A stretch of 64,000 nucleotides of DNA from Deroplatys truncata (taxonomy: Eukaryota > Arthropoda > Insecta > Mantodea > Mantidae). Position numbers and translations under genes: made by a program. Below the pieces are notes generated by a model that had not been told where the DNA came from, made no database searches, and saw only the letters and a program-made list of their open reading frames with translations. The stretch covers positions 78,423,573 to 78,487,572 of the forward strand of contig CM060986.1 of the NCBI GenBank assembly GCA_030765065.1, given 5' to 3'. How positions within the stretch are numbered: the first letter of the stretch is position 1; the number at the start of each line of letters is the position of its first letter. Shown piece after piece: positions 33,511-44,893 of this stretch.

Positions 33511-33886
33511 CAGAAAATGTACATCAGAAGCTCAATTTTAATTACCTCTTGACCCATAATTATGATGCAAAATGAGGCCGTCATTCAGATCAAATAACTT
33601 GGCAGAAACTTGAAACGTACCAATCCAATACATTTTATATTTTTTCTGTGCTTCCTAAATTGAGTTATCGAACGGGAGAGTTGCATATCGTGTTCATTTC
33701 ACCAAATTTCCCTCTGATTTCCTTAACTTTGTTATCGAGGAACATTTTTGGTATGATTTCGACAAAACTTCATACACTTTGGTTTTAGAATTTTGAAAAT
33801 CTAATAAGCTACCCTACAAGTCCCAAAAGCTTCCATTATCCTTAATTTCAATCCCTATTTTCAACCCCTAACATAAAATTCTGATG
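33511..33886. other. diverged low-copy repeat
   Basis: CTACCCTACAAGTCCCAAAA and neighbouring strings echo 14740-15230 and 34850-35060. Otherwise unassigned. Confidence 0.3.
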
Positions 33887-34712
33887 TCGTACATTCAATT
33901 ACTTTCTCTAACCTCTGTCGTTTATAAGTGGGTATAGAAACTATTCTTACTAAAGCTTATGTTTCTGTATACTACATTTTAATCCAAATAAGCCCATAAG
34001 CCTACACATTTTGGTATAGATACAAAGAGATCAGCGAGTGTCAAATGTTTAGGAAATGGACGCTATGCTCTGGCCTTAAAATTCCATACTGTTTGAATGG
34101 AATCACGAGAAAGAATCGAATGTTAACAGAACTTCAGAAAATGACTAAAACTGAACAATTCGAACCTTTAATAGCGGATATCTTGGAATGTAAAAGAAAC
34201 TTATTTGAAATAAATTGTGTGCTTTAAAGAGATCTGCGTTTTTTGGTGTAATATGTTTTCGTCTATCGCTTAACGTTTACCAGTTATACAAGATTATACA
34301 AAATGTATTCCAAATGAGTGGACTTCACAGGCTATTCCCAGAAATGCCAAGATGTACATTTATTTATAATATAAATATCGTTAATACCTATATGGTATTT
34401 TAATCAAAATTGCTGGTCATTTTTGGAAAATCAAACATTAAAAATCTCCGATATAAAGCGTAGTTGGGGTGGAGGAATAGATACCTATTGCATCTTTGAA
34501 AGGTATTGAACCTAAATAGCAAGTTTGGTATTTATTGAACTTTTCGTTTTTGAGTTATATTGTTCACAGGCACACACACACGGACTTTTTCTAAAAATGC
34601 TTTTTTTGGATTCAGAGGGCATCAAAGCATATATTTACGGTAAAATCTCGATATCGACTTTTTATTGGAATACAATACTACCCCTACTTACTATACGTAG
34701 TACAGAAAGTAA
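33887..34712 (-). repeat. family A repeat, near full-length, minus strand
   Basis: Starts with the inverted 3' end (TTCTGATGTCGTACATTCAA) and passes through the internal blocks in reverse order. Then come TTTTTGAGTTATATTGTTCA and a short CA run at 34571-34580. It ends at the palindrome CCTACTTACTATACGTAGTA. Confidence 0.8.
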
Positions 34713-35121
34713 AAATAAACATTCTTTAATCTATCTAGACAATACTATACACTCTTGCCTTATTATAGGTTACCTTACAACGCACAAAAATTATGCCTAC
34801 CATATGTTCAACTGTTGACGCAGAAATCCGCATTTTTTAACGCATCTGGTCAAAATATTTTACAAATATACTAAATCACCTGACAAAAATCGTAGTTACC
34901 TTACAACTTTCTAAAACCACTTAACCCATAGAACTACTACGGTACCTATACACACAGTACTGCTTATATTCTCAAATCCTTGTTTGCAGCATTTTACCAA
35001 TCTGGAAAAAAACTTTGGACACTTTGGCTGTAAACTTCAGGCTACTCACGACTTTAACATATCTCCCCATCCTTATGCTCTACTCCTACGTACAGAATGT
35101 GGTGCTGCAAAACAGCTTGTC
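34713..35121. other. diverged low-copy repeat
   Basis: TTACCTTACAACTTTCTAAA and AAAAACTTTGGACACTTTGG resemble 14890-15150. No coding sequence. Confidence 0.35.
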
Positions 35122-35280
35122 GCACTGGCCCCTTAGCTCAGTCGGTAGAGCACCTCCCTGCTTATGCGAGGGGTTCCGGGTTCGATTCTCTTTTGGAGAT
35201 GGGAATTTTTCTCTAGCCAAAATGATTCCCTATCCTCTCCAGAATCTGGAGGTACGAATAATAGTATACGTGTGATCTAA
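35122..35280 (+). mobile_element. tRNA-like SINE head
   Basis: CCTTAGCTCAGTCGGTAGAG is a D-arm and A box, and GGGTTCGATTC a B box at canonical spacing, with an anticodon-arm-like CCTCCCTGCTTATGCGAGG between. The 5' and 3' acceptor strands do not pair (CCCCT against TTGGAG), so it is a SINE or tRNA pseudogene, not a working tRNA. Confidence 0.65.
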
Positions 35281-35372
35281 TGATTAAAAAAACAAAGTTT
35301 ACTAGATACCCAACGACAAACGAATACGAGTTAATATCATTGCCTATAGGCAAGAATATGTTCCAAAGAAAA

Positions 35373-35882
35373 TGCGGGATAACTCAGGCGGTAACGTCTG
35401 CGGCTCGCATTCGGGAAGTCGTGGGTTCGATTCCCACGGCCACCCTTCCTGACCCATAGCATTTTCGAGGGTTTCTCCGGGTTGCTAGGCATATGCTGGG
35501 TAGGTTCATTACATCTCCCTAAATTTCTGTCTTTCCGTTTCACCTATACTCTCAATTTATTTCATCTCTCATCTGCTTGGCTGTTTTAAGGTTGCAAGTG
35601 TCGGCATGGCAGGGGAAAAGATGCCCTCTGTAACACTTTGTCCCGGTGAGCTCTCCGAATCCCGGGCCTCCAGAGGATGTGCAAGCGCGCAGGGGGGAGG
35701 AGAAGCGGTTACACCAGCCGCCATCCGGGGAGTTTCCATCTACAAAAGATAGAGACCCCGCCCTCTGCCCTGTCGTGCCTCCTGGTCCGACTGCCCTCTG
35801 TATCCTCCCATCTCACCTCTCCCTTCCGGGAGCATCCCGTCAGGGGCTTCAGGCACAAAAGATCTTGCAGTGCTAAGTCCTC
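35373..35882 (+). mobile_element. SINE-A, near full-length
   Basis: The head has CGGGATAACTCAGGCGGTAA (A box) and GTGGGTTCGATTCCCACGG (B box). GGTTTCTCCGGGTTGCTAGG, TTTCATCTCTCATCTG and CTTCAGGCACAAAAGATC then match SINE-A at 6553. No target duplication was identified. The body differs in the middle from other copies, so it may be a subfamily. Confidence 0.8.
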
Positions 35883-36519
35883 CTTCACAGTTAAGTTTTA
35901 GTCCTAAACTGGGATATAAATAGAACTAAAAATAAAAAAGAGCTTGTCATGTACCTGTATAGTGTGAGTAAAACAGGAAAATCTTTAACTCCAAGTAAAA
36001 TAAAATGCAACGCAAGGAAAAAGTGACAAAAAGTGTAATTAAAGTAAAGTGCCATATTGCGCCTATAAGTGTGACGGCAATAAAAGATGAGGAAGGCCAT
36101 GTCGGTCACCGTCTGAAGCATTAGTTGTCAGTAGATGGAGTGAGGATCGCCTTCTCATATATCACTATGGATCTAGGCCACAACCAATGCTGTTCCCGTC
36201 ATATTTCATCAACCTTAATTATTGTACCTCCTCAGCAAAAACGCGCGCCACGTCTGTTCACAACTTGTGACAAACACCTTTTGTTATTCCCTCTAAGACG
36301 ATAAATTACCGTTTTGTTTTTAACATGAAACCTCCAACCACTGCAACGTCTAAGCCTATCCAGTTATTAAATGTAGTTTGTAACAACTTTTTTTTCTTCC
36401 TAGCATAAAGTGTCATCTAGACCGCAACCTCCTGGATAAGTGAAATAATGATTAATGAAACAACTTAAATCTTCACCGATAAGTTTTCTTAAAGCAGACG
36501 TATTCAAAGATAGAAGCTA
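35883..36519. other. no recognisable feature
   Basis: Unassigned AT-rich sequence with short chance frames. GGCCATGTCGGTCACCGTC at about 36092 resembles, in inverse, sequence near 45000-45030 (AATCATGTTGGTTACCGTC), hinting at another low-copy repeat. Confidence 0.3.
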
Positions 36520-37270
36520 CGAAGCGGTTTTTAAAGTAAGTACCGATAATTGTTTTAACAAATAACACAACATTATTTTCCAAATACTTTATTATCACTC
36601 ATTACCTTATATCTTACACTACTTCTCTACATAGTCACCGCCATTATTCAGACACTTGTAACAGGAAAACAGTTTTTGTCTGCCTTCGTCAAAGAATGAT
36701 GCCACCTGTGGTGAAAGACAAAGTCTGCATTTCCTGTTTCACAACATCGTCGTCGTTGAAATGTTTTCTACCAAGGAGTTTTATGCCCAAAATATCCATC
36801 TATCTCCGCTGGGTTTGAACCCTCGACCTCGGGAACTAGAGGCTAGCATGGTACCCCTAGACCACAGAGGACGACTTCCACTAAGGAATTTCTTCAGATG
36901 AAGAAAAGATGAAAATCGCTTGGTGCCAAATCCGGACTGTAGGTAGAGTGGTCGAATTGTTCCCAACCAAATAATGTGATCAGATCTTCAGTTTGTTTGA
37001 CTGCGTGTGGCCGGACATTGCCACTCATTATTTTTGTCTATAAACCTCACACAATTGACGAATGTTTATTGGCGTAATATTTCTCGCATTCAAAAAACGA
37101 ATCACTGATCTGACTTCACAGTCGTTCGATTGTTTTGAACATTTAGAAACACTCTAACAACAGGAAAACACAAAATGACGATCGCTCACAGCTGAATCGA
37201 GGGGGTGATCGCACATGCTCAAAATCGCAGCTGCAGTGTTAAAACGGTACTTACTGTAAAAACACGCCTA
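36520..37270 (-). mobile_element. internally deleted mariner with TIRs, minus strand
   Basis: Ends GAAGCGGTTTTTAAAGTAAG on the left and CTTACTGTAAAAACACGCC on the right are the TIRs of the 31411 family, with TA on both sides (36518-36519, 37271-37272). The interior on the minus strand matches that copy, including the TTGTTTTGAACATTTAG and CTGTAGGTAGAGTGGTCG regions. A tRNA-like SINE is inserted at about 36786-36888. No intact frame. Confidence 0.8.
36786..36888 (-). mobile_element. short tRNA-derived SINE inside a mariner
   Basis: On the minus strand GTGGTCTAGGGGTACCATGC is a D-arm with A box and GAGGGTTCAAACCC a B box. It is absent from the related mariners at 31411 and 57084. The edges carry an imperfect duplication of the mariner sequence (AAGGAGTTTT on one side, AAGGAATTTC on the other). 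The tRNA-like part is only about 75 bases. Confidence 0.7.
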
Positions 37271-37342
37271 GTATAAGAACATTTTTTAAGTTTCTTTAGA
37301 GCTAAAATTGGCAACATACTAACCCTCGTACACTGCCATTTA

Positions 37343-38417
37343 TGAAAATTGCAACACCAAGAAGGAAACGCTAGAATTCAATGAATTTACTACAGGTTAG
37401 GCCAGGGAAGCAATGGTACCCCGTCGCTCTTCGAAGAAGGCTTGTACATTCCTCGGAATATATGGCCGGGTATTGTCCTGTTGAAATGTGGCCTGTGGAG
37501 ATGCCTGAAGCAGGGGGAGTACCTCAGGCTCTACAACCACCGTCAGGTACCAGCTGCTGCTCAAAGTGCCCTCAATTCGTAGGAGGCGAGATCGGCCGTT
37601 GTAACCAATGAGCCCCAAACCATCGTCCGATATACCGCTCAACAATGCAGCCCTCCAGGTTGCGCTCACCACGGTTACGCCGGAAACGTATGCGACCATC
37701 ACTTAGAACACGTTTAAGTGGGACTCGTCCGAAAAGACTACATTTTGCCACTCAGCACCCTAATAACGGTGTTCACGTGCCCATTGCAGTCGGATGAGCT
37801 TGTGGTTTCTGGACAATGGAAGCCGACAAAATGGCATGCATGCAACCAGTCCAACCTGCAGCAGACGGCGACAAACCGTTGATGTAGACAAGTTCACACC
37901 TGTTGAGTGCCCCAGCGTCGAGCCAACACTGTGGATGAAGCTGTACGGTTCGTTATGGCCATGCGGACAAGATCACGGTCATCCCGTGCTGTGGTAATGT
38001 TCCGTGGTTCAGTACCCGCTCATCGCTGCGTACGACCTTCATTTATCCACTGCTTTTGCACACGCATCACTGTCATAGCAGCATGCCCAGTACGAGCCGA
38101 AATGTCAGTATGACAAACCCACATCCCGGAGATCGATCATTCTGCCCCGTTCGAACTCACTCACATGCCGATATGGCTCCCTTTGAGTCGACGAGGCATA
38201 CTGGCACTCACTTTATTGTTTCCACCTTGTTTGACAGCTCAGCATTGACTACACTAGGCGCAACACTGATCTTGTCGTACCGACACGAGAGGACTCTGCT
38301 CGACTACGTGTACCCCATCTCTCTGCAAACCTAATCACTTATTGCTTGCACACTCTTATACACTTCCACCAAGTTTGGAGTTATTCGGGAAATTCTTTCT
38401 TGGTGTTGCAGTTTTCA
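37343..38417 (-). pseudogene. Tc1-like transposon with TIRs and broken transposase
   Basis: TGAAAATTGCAACACCAAGA at the left and its inverse near TTCTTGGTGTTGCAGTTTTCA at the right are TIRs, with TA at 37341. On the minus strand, pieces read MPRRLKGSHIG near 38200, then TGHAAMTVMRVQKQWINEG near 38080, DDRDLVRMAITNR near 37980, and FQQDNTRPYIPRNVQAFFEE near 37440. The last is the Tc1 FQQDNA-PH-A motif with the second catalytic D. The first D and the final SPDL-PIEH block are not intact; the sequence ends soon after FFEERR. Frameshifts and stops make it inactive. About 1.08 kb. Confidence 0.85.
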
Positions 38418-38902
38418 CAAGCGACAGTGTATTATTATTTATATTTACAGCTTTTAGCACAAACTAAAGCATTGGTATAAATTATTTTAGTAATTCACGA
38501 GTGCTGATGGTTTTTCAGTTATTTAACTGAGGTTGACCAATGCTTGTTGCCATAATTACTTTGAGACCGAGGTTAGAGAAATAATTTTCTAATGAACAAC
38601 ACATATGAGTACGAAAGCTCAATTAAGCTACCTAAGGAGAATTATAACCAATTATCTTCAAATTACCTTAATTGTAATGCGAGAAGATAGCATTTAGTAT
38701 AATAACTGAAATGACTTACCTTTTTTATCTTGTATTATGCGATAATAGATACCGCTTCTTTTATATTTTGAGTTCCTAGATCACCAAATCTCGCCATTTT
38801 ACAGTTTTTACCAACCGCCAATAGTGAAAGGAAAATGTATGAGTATAGTCTTCCTAGATCTCTAGTCGAATTGAAGCACAGATTATAGGAATAGACAAAA
38901 TA
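38418..38902. other. no recognisable feature
   Basis: AT-rich unassigned spacer. Confidence 0.35.
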
Positions 38903-39538
38903 TGATGGGTTACATTCGCATGGCTTTCTCTAACGTCTCGTTGTGGGTATACAAACTATTCTTAGGAGAGTTTATTTTTCTTTCTACTTCATTTTAATGG
39001 AGATAAACATTTGCCAAAATAGCTACATTACACATTTCTTTATAGTTACAAAGGAAATAGCGATAGTCAATTGTTTGAGAACTGGACGCTATGCAAAAGC
39101 GAGAAACAACCGAATATCGCCAGAACTTTAAAATAATGACAACGTATTGAACAATTCGAACCATTAATAATGGATATCTCGGAAGTGTGTTATGCCACAC
39201 AAACTTTATATGAATTACATTGTGTGTTTTAAAGAGATCTGCATCTTTTGTGTAATACATTTTCCATCGCTTAACGTTTATCAGTTATACAAGATTATTC
39301 AAAATTCCTTCCGAATAAAGTGGGTTTTACAAGCTATTCCCAGAAAATTCAAGATATACATAACATGTGCCATGTAAATAAGCTTAATATATGGTACTTT
39401 AATTAAAATCGTTTGAGCCATTTTTGAGAAAAATAAGAAAATTGAAAATGTTCCATATGAGGGGGATTTTGGGGTGGGGAAATTTTCTTAAAAATCTTCA
39501 TGTCACATCTTTAGAAGGTTCTGAACTTAAATACCAAG
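38903..39538 (-). repeat. family A repeat, minus strand half of a fold-back
   Basis: Begins with the inverted 3' end (GATGGGTTACATTCGCATGG) and runs to GTTCTGAACTTAAATACCAAG. It then switches abruptly to plus-strand family A sequence. The 5' part of the element is missing. Confidence 0.7.
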
Positions 39539-39768
39539 AATGGAATTTCAAAGCCAGCACACAGCGATCCCGTTCTTAAAAAATTTTAGTATAACTTAAC
39601 ACTACTGCATCCCCTCACTCCTCTTGTATCCAAAGGTATTAGTAATAAAATCATTTCTACGAACTTTTATCTCTATTACATAAACTAGATAGGAGATATG
39701 CTCTTTAAGAATAGTTTGTTAAAGAAGAATCGCTAGAGAAAGTCAAGTGAATGGAATACATCAGATTT
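39539..39768 (+). repeat. family A repeat, 3' part, plus strand half of a fold-back
   Basis: From ATGGAATTTCAAAGCCAGCA through AGAGAAAGTCAAGTGAATGG to ACATCAGATT. With 38903-39538 it forms an arrangement whose two outer ends are both element 3' ends. Confidence 0.65.
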
Positions 39769-39840
39769 TGGGGATTCACTGCGCCTAATATCGCGTATTT
39801 CCGACGAAAACTTCATACTGAATGTTTGTTTGAACGCTGC

Positions 39841-39873
39841 ACTTTCTCTACCGTAGGTAAGTGGTAGAGAAAG
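39841..39873. repeat. isolated family A start palindrome
   Basis: ACTTTCTCTACCGTAGGTAA followed by GTGGTAGAGAAAG: both arms are almost perfect, but adjoining family A blocks are not evident. Confidence 0.6.
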
Positions 39874-39882
39874 CAAAAAGAG

Positions 39883-40365
39883 AGTATTTTGTATTCTTTC
39901 GCGCTAGCTTGCTGTGATTGGTCACCTTATTCCGCTCCCTCCTTTCAACGTATTCTCGCAGGGGGCTCTTAACTTCATTAAAAGGGCGCGGAAGAACGTG
40001 ATCGGGGTAGTTATTGAAGGAACATTACAAAATGTTTCTTTCCTGGCGTTCTTGGAAATCCATTTTCTTTCGTTCCTAATCTTTAAAACTTATTATGTAA
40101 TGTATCTGCCACGTGGGTTCTTAAACAGATTTGAGAGCCTCTACAGATAATTACACAAGTTACAGCAACAATATATACGTCTTCTGGTATTAACTTATAT
40201 AAAATGTAAGCATCCCCTAATATGAGTAACCTAATTGTAGGTAAACAGTTTATTAATTTACTTTATCTCCTTTTACGTGTACATTGACGGCGTTACTGAA
40301 TGTTTAATCTTAATAGTCAGATTGGGTAAAGTGGCGTCCAGTCAATGCTACCACGTCTTCCAATT
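39883..40365. other. no recognisable feature
   Basis: Unassigned sequence. The 78-codon frame at 39914 has no recognised family. Confidence 0.3.
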
Positions 40366-40808
40366 CAATGCTGTGGGAAAATGTCAAGGTAGTTCCTTAT
40401 CAACACTGCAAACAACTAGGTGCCGGAACTAGGAGTGATGGCACAGCAATGACAGGGCTCCTACAGTTTCCAGATATAAACGCCCTGGCAGATGACAGGC
40501 AGGGACACCGGTCCTTATAGGGTCCAACGCTCCCACCGGAGGCGGTCTTTATACCCCGGCAACCAGCCGAAAGCCGAGGGACGGAGAAGGTTCACAGAGA
40601 GCTCCTTTTACCTTGCCACGCTGCACCGAAACCTCCAACCCTAAAGCAGACCAAATGGGGTGAAGGATGATGCTGATTAATGGAATGAAACGGAGGGACA
40701 GGAAATTTGGAGGTGTGAAAGAAATCACTCCAAAAACGCCTGATGGTCGATCCCGGCACCTGCCAAAGGTATGCCACAGACGTTGTCGCCTGAGCCATCT
40801 CGTTCGGT
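40366..40808 (-). mobile_element. SINE-A, minus strand
   Basis: On the minus strand the head GATGGCTCAGGCGACAACG (A box) is at 40785-40803 and GTGCCGGGATCGACCATC (B box region) at about 40745. The body follows with TTCGGCTGGTTGCCGGGG. The left limit is approximate, and no target duplication was seen. Confidence 0.7.
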
Positions 40809-41459
40809 TTACCATCCATAGTTAGAAAATCGGTCCTATAACACTCTCTAAAACAGCTGCTTGTCGGACTGATAACATGATAAATAATAGTACTTTAACA
40901 GCTGGGCCGCTAAAGTCGCCATGGAAACTTTTGCGGCGTAATAAACAAAATCCAAATGTCAGTGACCAAGAAGCTTTCAATGTATATATTTGATTTTTTC
41001 ATGTAAATAAATCACCATCACATTTCATTTACAAGAGAAACACTGAAATCCTCATACTGCTGCGAGATTTTGCTGCTAGCAGCTACCATTCAATGTTTCT
41101 GGCTCGGTTTGAAATGTCCTTGGAATTTTCACCCATATTCAGTAACAGGCTTGTATTTAGAAACGAGGTTCAGAATAAGCACTGCTATTACATCCGCATC
41201 TCGTATTGTTACGGTCAACGTTTCCTAAGAGGCGTTGGTACGGTTCATAATGTAGGATTCAGGCGGTTGGAGAGTGTGTCAACAAATGACTACGTTGACG
41301 TGTATAAATCAGCCTAATTATTATACATTTTATAGTTATACAATACCTATATTACATTTATTTTATTTTACATAATTTAGAGAGCTTTTGCTAAAAACCA
41401 TTGTATGCTCGACTGTCGAAATTCGTAATTCGTCCGCTAAAGCCTTATTTTGCGTACTT
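40809..41459. other. no recognisable feature
   Basis: Unassigned; short frames only. The 74-codon frame at 41093 has no recognised family. Confidence 0.3.
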
Positions 41460-41464
41460 GATAC

Positions 41465-41940
41465 CTAAATGGCTATTCTGGATATTGCACCTGACGCCTA
41501 GTTGATTCAATTGAGGTAATAGTCACCTGAGGACTTGTATCTGCCCAGTATACATAATTGCGTCCATTCACATGGCCAGAAAACTTGAAACAGGCTCCAC
41601 CAGACCAGATTATTTTATTTAGAAAGTCTGGTTGGCGATCAACTTGATTACGTATAATTTCATAAAATTGCAGCCGACGGTCTGTGTCGTTCTCCAGAAG
41701 ACCATGTAGAAGTCTTCGATGATAATACTTAAATTTCAATTTACGCATTAAGAGTTGCAAGGACGTTCTTGGTTAGAGCTTGATACGCACGAAGCACAAA
41801 CTTTTTTTACTACTCACGAATGTCAGGGCGACTCTACTCTCATCTCATTCTCCTCTGTCATAAATGTCTTAGGACGTCCAGATTTGCGTGTATTTCTGTT
41901 AACTTCCTCTTTAGATAATATAACCATTCTGTTAATTCAG
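41465..41940 (-). pseudogene. Tc1/IS630-superfamily transposase fragment with lost catalytic Asp
   Basis: A minus-strand frame (41760-41473) reads LKFKYYHRRLLHGLLENDTD, then FLNKIIWSGGACFKFSGHVN and GRNYVYWAD. Insect relatives have W(S/T)DEA-F-L-G-VN-.N--YW at this place, so the catalytic aspartate of the DE pair is replaced (SGGA). Upstream, beyond frame breaks, VNRNTRKSGRPKTFMTEEN is the usual GRP-linked helix-turn-helix region. The C-terminal half, with the other catalytic residues, is absent. This is a dead fragment of a family different from the mariners above. Confidence 0.75.
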
Positions 41941-43563
41941 TTTTCGTAGTAACGATTATACCAATTACCAACTCCATAAACCCAATATACACAATATCTA
42001 TTGTAGCCGAATTCATAATACTAAATCTAAATGACAAAAACATTAGAGGTCATAAACACCATATTTCTAGCTAATCTAGCAAACTAATTAAACATTAACC
42101 TCAAAATAATTATTTATATTTATTAAGGGTCATATTTTCAAGTTATTTTTTTCATTTCATATTTAATTTGTTCATACAACTATTTCACAATGTACATATT
42201 TTATTTATGCCCAAGCTTGCCAGAAGGCAAACAGTAAATTTACTAAGTGCCCCGATTGACCCAGTTAGTCATAACCAATAAGCAATAATTAATACTTCAG
42301 TGACCAATCGGAGGCCATATTGCAAAAGAAAAAGATGGTTCTCAGCAAGGGCAGACATGAATACAAATTGTCTGGAGAAAAGTGATTATTATATAACCAA
42401 TTCATTCAGAAATGATCAAAAGGATATATAAACATTTTGCAACAGGATTTAATGGAAATTTTTATCTAAATTAGTGAAAATACACGAAGTCCATGGAAAT
42501 TATAGTGAAACATGTTGTTCATCCAAAGAATTCCTAACCTAACATATTCTCTGTCCTCTCGATAAGCTTGCTATGCTCCTTAGAAGATTTTCATGCACGC
42601 TAACTCAAAAGAGGTATAGAAAGTAGAAAATCGATAGAAATCGAGTACGGTATCACAAACTGAGTTTCAGCGGTGGGCTTCGCCTCACTGATCTTCATTG
42701 AGGGATTTCGCCACTCACCATTCAGTTCAAACTGACATTTGCGTGGGGCAACCCACATCAGCAATGAGGTGCACCGCCCCGCTACGGCTCTATCACGATA
42801 GCCTCATACTTGGCTTTATAATGTAATGACCTCACTATGCAGAAAATATTTCACTCAATCGGTTGCTTACACTCACATTTGGACTCCTCTGTATACAGTT
42901 ACGAAGCTCTTATGTGTTTTCTTGTTCATCCGAGGATTGTAGCGCCTCTATAATATGGCCATCAGAGTTCCTATAAAATATTACTCCATTATTAGGGCTG
43001 AATTATTAATATTATAATCACGTTACGCAGGAATAATAAAGCTTCACCAAGAAGATTTTTTCTAATAAAAAATATAATAGTAATAAGAATAAATGCTCTG
43101 AGCAATCATTCCGCAGACTTCCCAAAGATTCAGAAAGGCAAATTTAGATAACTTATCTATACAGATATTTAGATTAATGTACCCATAACAGCTTTTGAAT
43201 GACGTTTTAGTTTAGTATACTTCAGATTTTAATAGCATATATTGGAGATAGTGAATTACATTGTCAATCACTTCAACTTACCTTACTTTCGCATATTCCA
43301 CCATAAATCAAAAAACTTGTTTTATTTCTAACCTATAAAATTACTTTTAGTTTAGCAATCATAGAGCGAAGAACTCAATATAAACAAATAATGCAAAGGT
43401 CATCCCAAGGTGCAACCTTTACTCCGTATCAAGAGCCAGTTGAATGTTTATATAAACAAATGTTATTTTTTCTTAATTGCTATATTACTTTGTTAATTCC
43501 CTCAAAAACATCTATACACTTATGACACGAACTTATGTCCGTAGACATTCAAAATGCAAATAC
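41941..43563. other. no gene recognised
   Basis: Mostly AT-rich. About 42650-42830 is GC-richer (GGCTTCGCCTCACTG, TGCACCGCCCCGCTACGG) and may be an unidentified repeat. No TIRs or tRNA-like boxes were seen. Confidence 0.35.
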
Positions 43564-43783
43564 TGTGACCGCGAAGTTACCTACGGGCCGCCGGAATGAG
43601 CGCATTCGACTCACCTGTCCTACTGGGTGTGACTAACGGCCAGCCCTTCGGAACAATAGCCTGCGCAACAAACTCATTGTGTGCCACTTCTCCGCAGTTT
43701 AAGTAATGACTGCTCCAGAAGATTTCTTCCGGCATGTTCTAGTAGCATCCCCTTCGAAAACGTTGCACTTTGTATGCGGGACC

Positions 43784-43793
43784 TATATAAAGG
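43784..43793 (+). promoter_or_regulatory. TATA box of the LTR
   Basis: TATATAAAGG, about 220 bases from the LTR start. The GC-rich flank and a downstream TTCAGT-type initiator support promoter use in the original element. Confidence 0.65.
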
Positions 43794-43958
43794 GCGGACT
43801 AGCGTCCTGTTGGACTCTTCAGTTAGTTCAGTTAGATAAGAAGTTACGAAGTTGAGTTTGGACAGTGCCGAGTGTAGTTCAGTTGTGTTCTGCTCCGAGT
43901 GTGTTACAACAGTGACTCAAGTGTAACGTGCTGTGCTACGCTGAGTGCCTAAGAGATA

Positions 43959-43964
43959 AATAAA
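43959..43964 (+). terminator. polyadenylation signal of the LTR
   Basis: AATAAA about 37 bases before the LTR end, with GTGCGTTTCGTGGTAACTGG as a GT-rich downstream element. Confidence 0.6.
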
Positions 43965-44129
43965 GTGCGTTTCGTGGTAACTGGTGTTCGCATTTGTTAC
44001 AATACGTTATCTTCTGACGGTGACTGTAAACATCCTCGCATCAACTGTAAAAAGCAACATCTTTGTTACTAGGGAACCCGGTGACCGTATCTATTACATT
44101 GGTGTAAGTAAAATAAAACGCTGGACTCT

Positions 44130-44893
44130 AAAAAACTTGGGTATTATATTTACATGATTTTCTCTGCCCATTCTTACAAAAACGTATTTTTATACTACTC
44201 CGTTTTAACCGAAATAAACTTAACAAATTTCGTTGCAGGAGGCTGAAGCTATAGTCAAATCTTTAAAAATGGATCGCACTATGCTGGCTTGAAATCCCAC
44301 TTTTTGTATGACCAGGAGAAACAAACAAATGGCGACTTATTACTTCAAGAAAATACAAAGTATTAGAAAATTCAGATAAGCAATAACGAATATCTCGAAG
44401 ATGGTAATTCCATAAATATTATTTCACATAAATAATTGTGGGTTTTAATAATATCTATGTTTTTCTTGAGATAAGCTTTTGTCTTTTGCAGTTGCACAAA
44501 AATATATAAATTTCATTCAGGATGAAGAGGATTTCGAAGGCTATTTCCTGAAAATCCAAGACATAATTTATGTCATGCAGACCTATTAAACATATTGTTT
44601 GTAACGGAATTGTTTGTGTGTAAACGATAGTTCGTAGCGGGAGGATCTTCAATATCCTTCATTTCGCATCCTTGGAAGGTATAAGCATAAATAGAAAGTT
44701 TTGTATGTCTCCGACGTTTTGTTTATGAGTTAGTTACCCGCGTACTCATGCATACAAACACATACACAATCTTTTCATAAATTGTTGTTATTTAGGAGAC
44801 CTTAAAACATGCATATTCGGTGACATTTCTAAATCAAATTTTTGCGTGGAATGCTACACTTCCTCTAGTACTGCAAGTAAAAGAAAGTATTAA
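44130..44893 (-). repeat. family A repeat, minus strand, diverged
   Basis: Starts GTATTATATTTACATGATTT (inverted 3' end), contains AACGAATATCTCGAAGATGG and TTTGTTTATGAGTTAGTTAC, and ends at the palindrome CACTTCCTCTAGTACTGCAA. Confidence 0.65.

Larger units (their letters stand above)
43564..44001 (+). mobile_element. solo LTR, gypsy-type, plus strand
   Basis: The 438-bp segment begins TGTGACCGCGAAG and ends GCATTTGTTACA, flanked by ATAC on both sides (43560-43563 and 44002-44005). It has the internal order of a functional LTR: GC-rich U3, TATA box at 43784, transcription-start region TTCAGTTAGTTCAGTTAG, and AATAAA at 43959. The LTR at 13679 shares both ends and the CCAGAAGATT region, so they are relatives. 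There is no internal coding region. A second ATTACATTGGTGTAAG near 44092 could be an alternative LTR end with a primer-binding-like TTGGTGT. Confidence 0.75.

Noticed and set aside
35122..35195. Functional tRNA gene
   Set aside because: A and B boxes are good but the acceptor strands do not pair and a SINE-like body follows. The same holds for the tRNA-like heads at 6558, 35374, 49338 and 61222.
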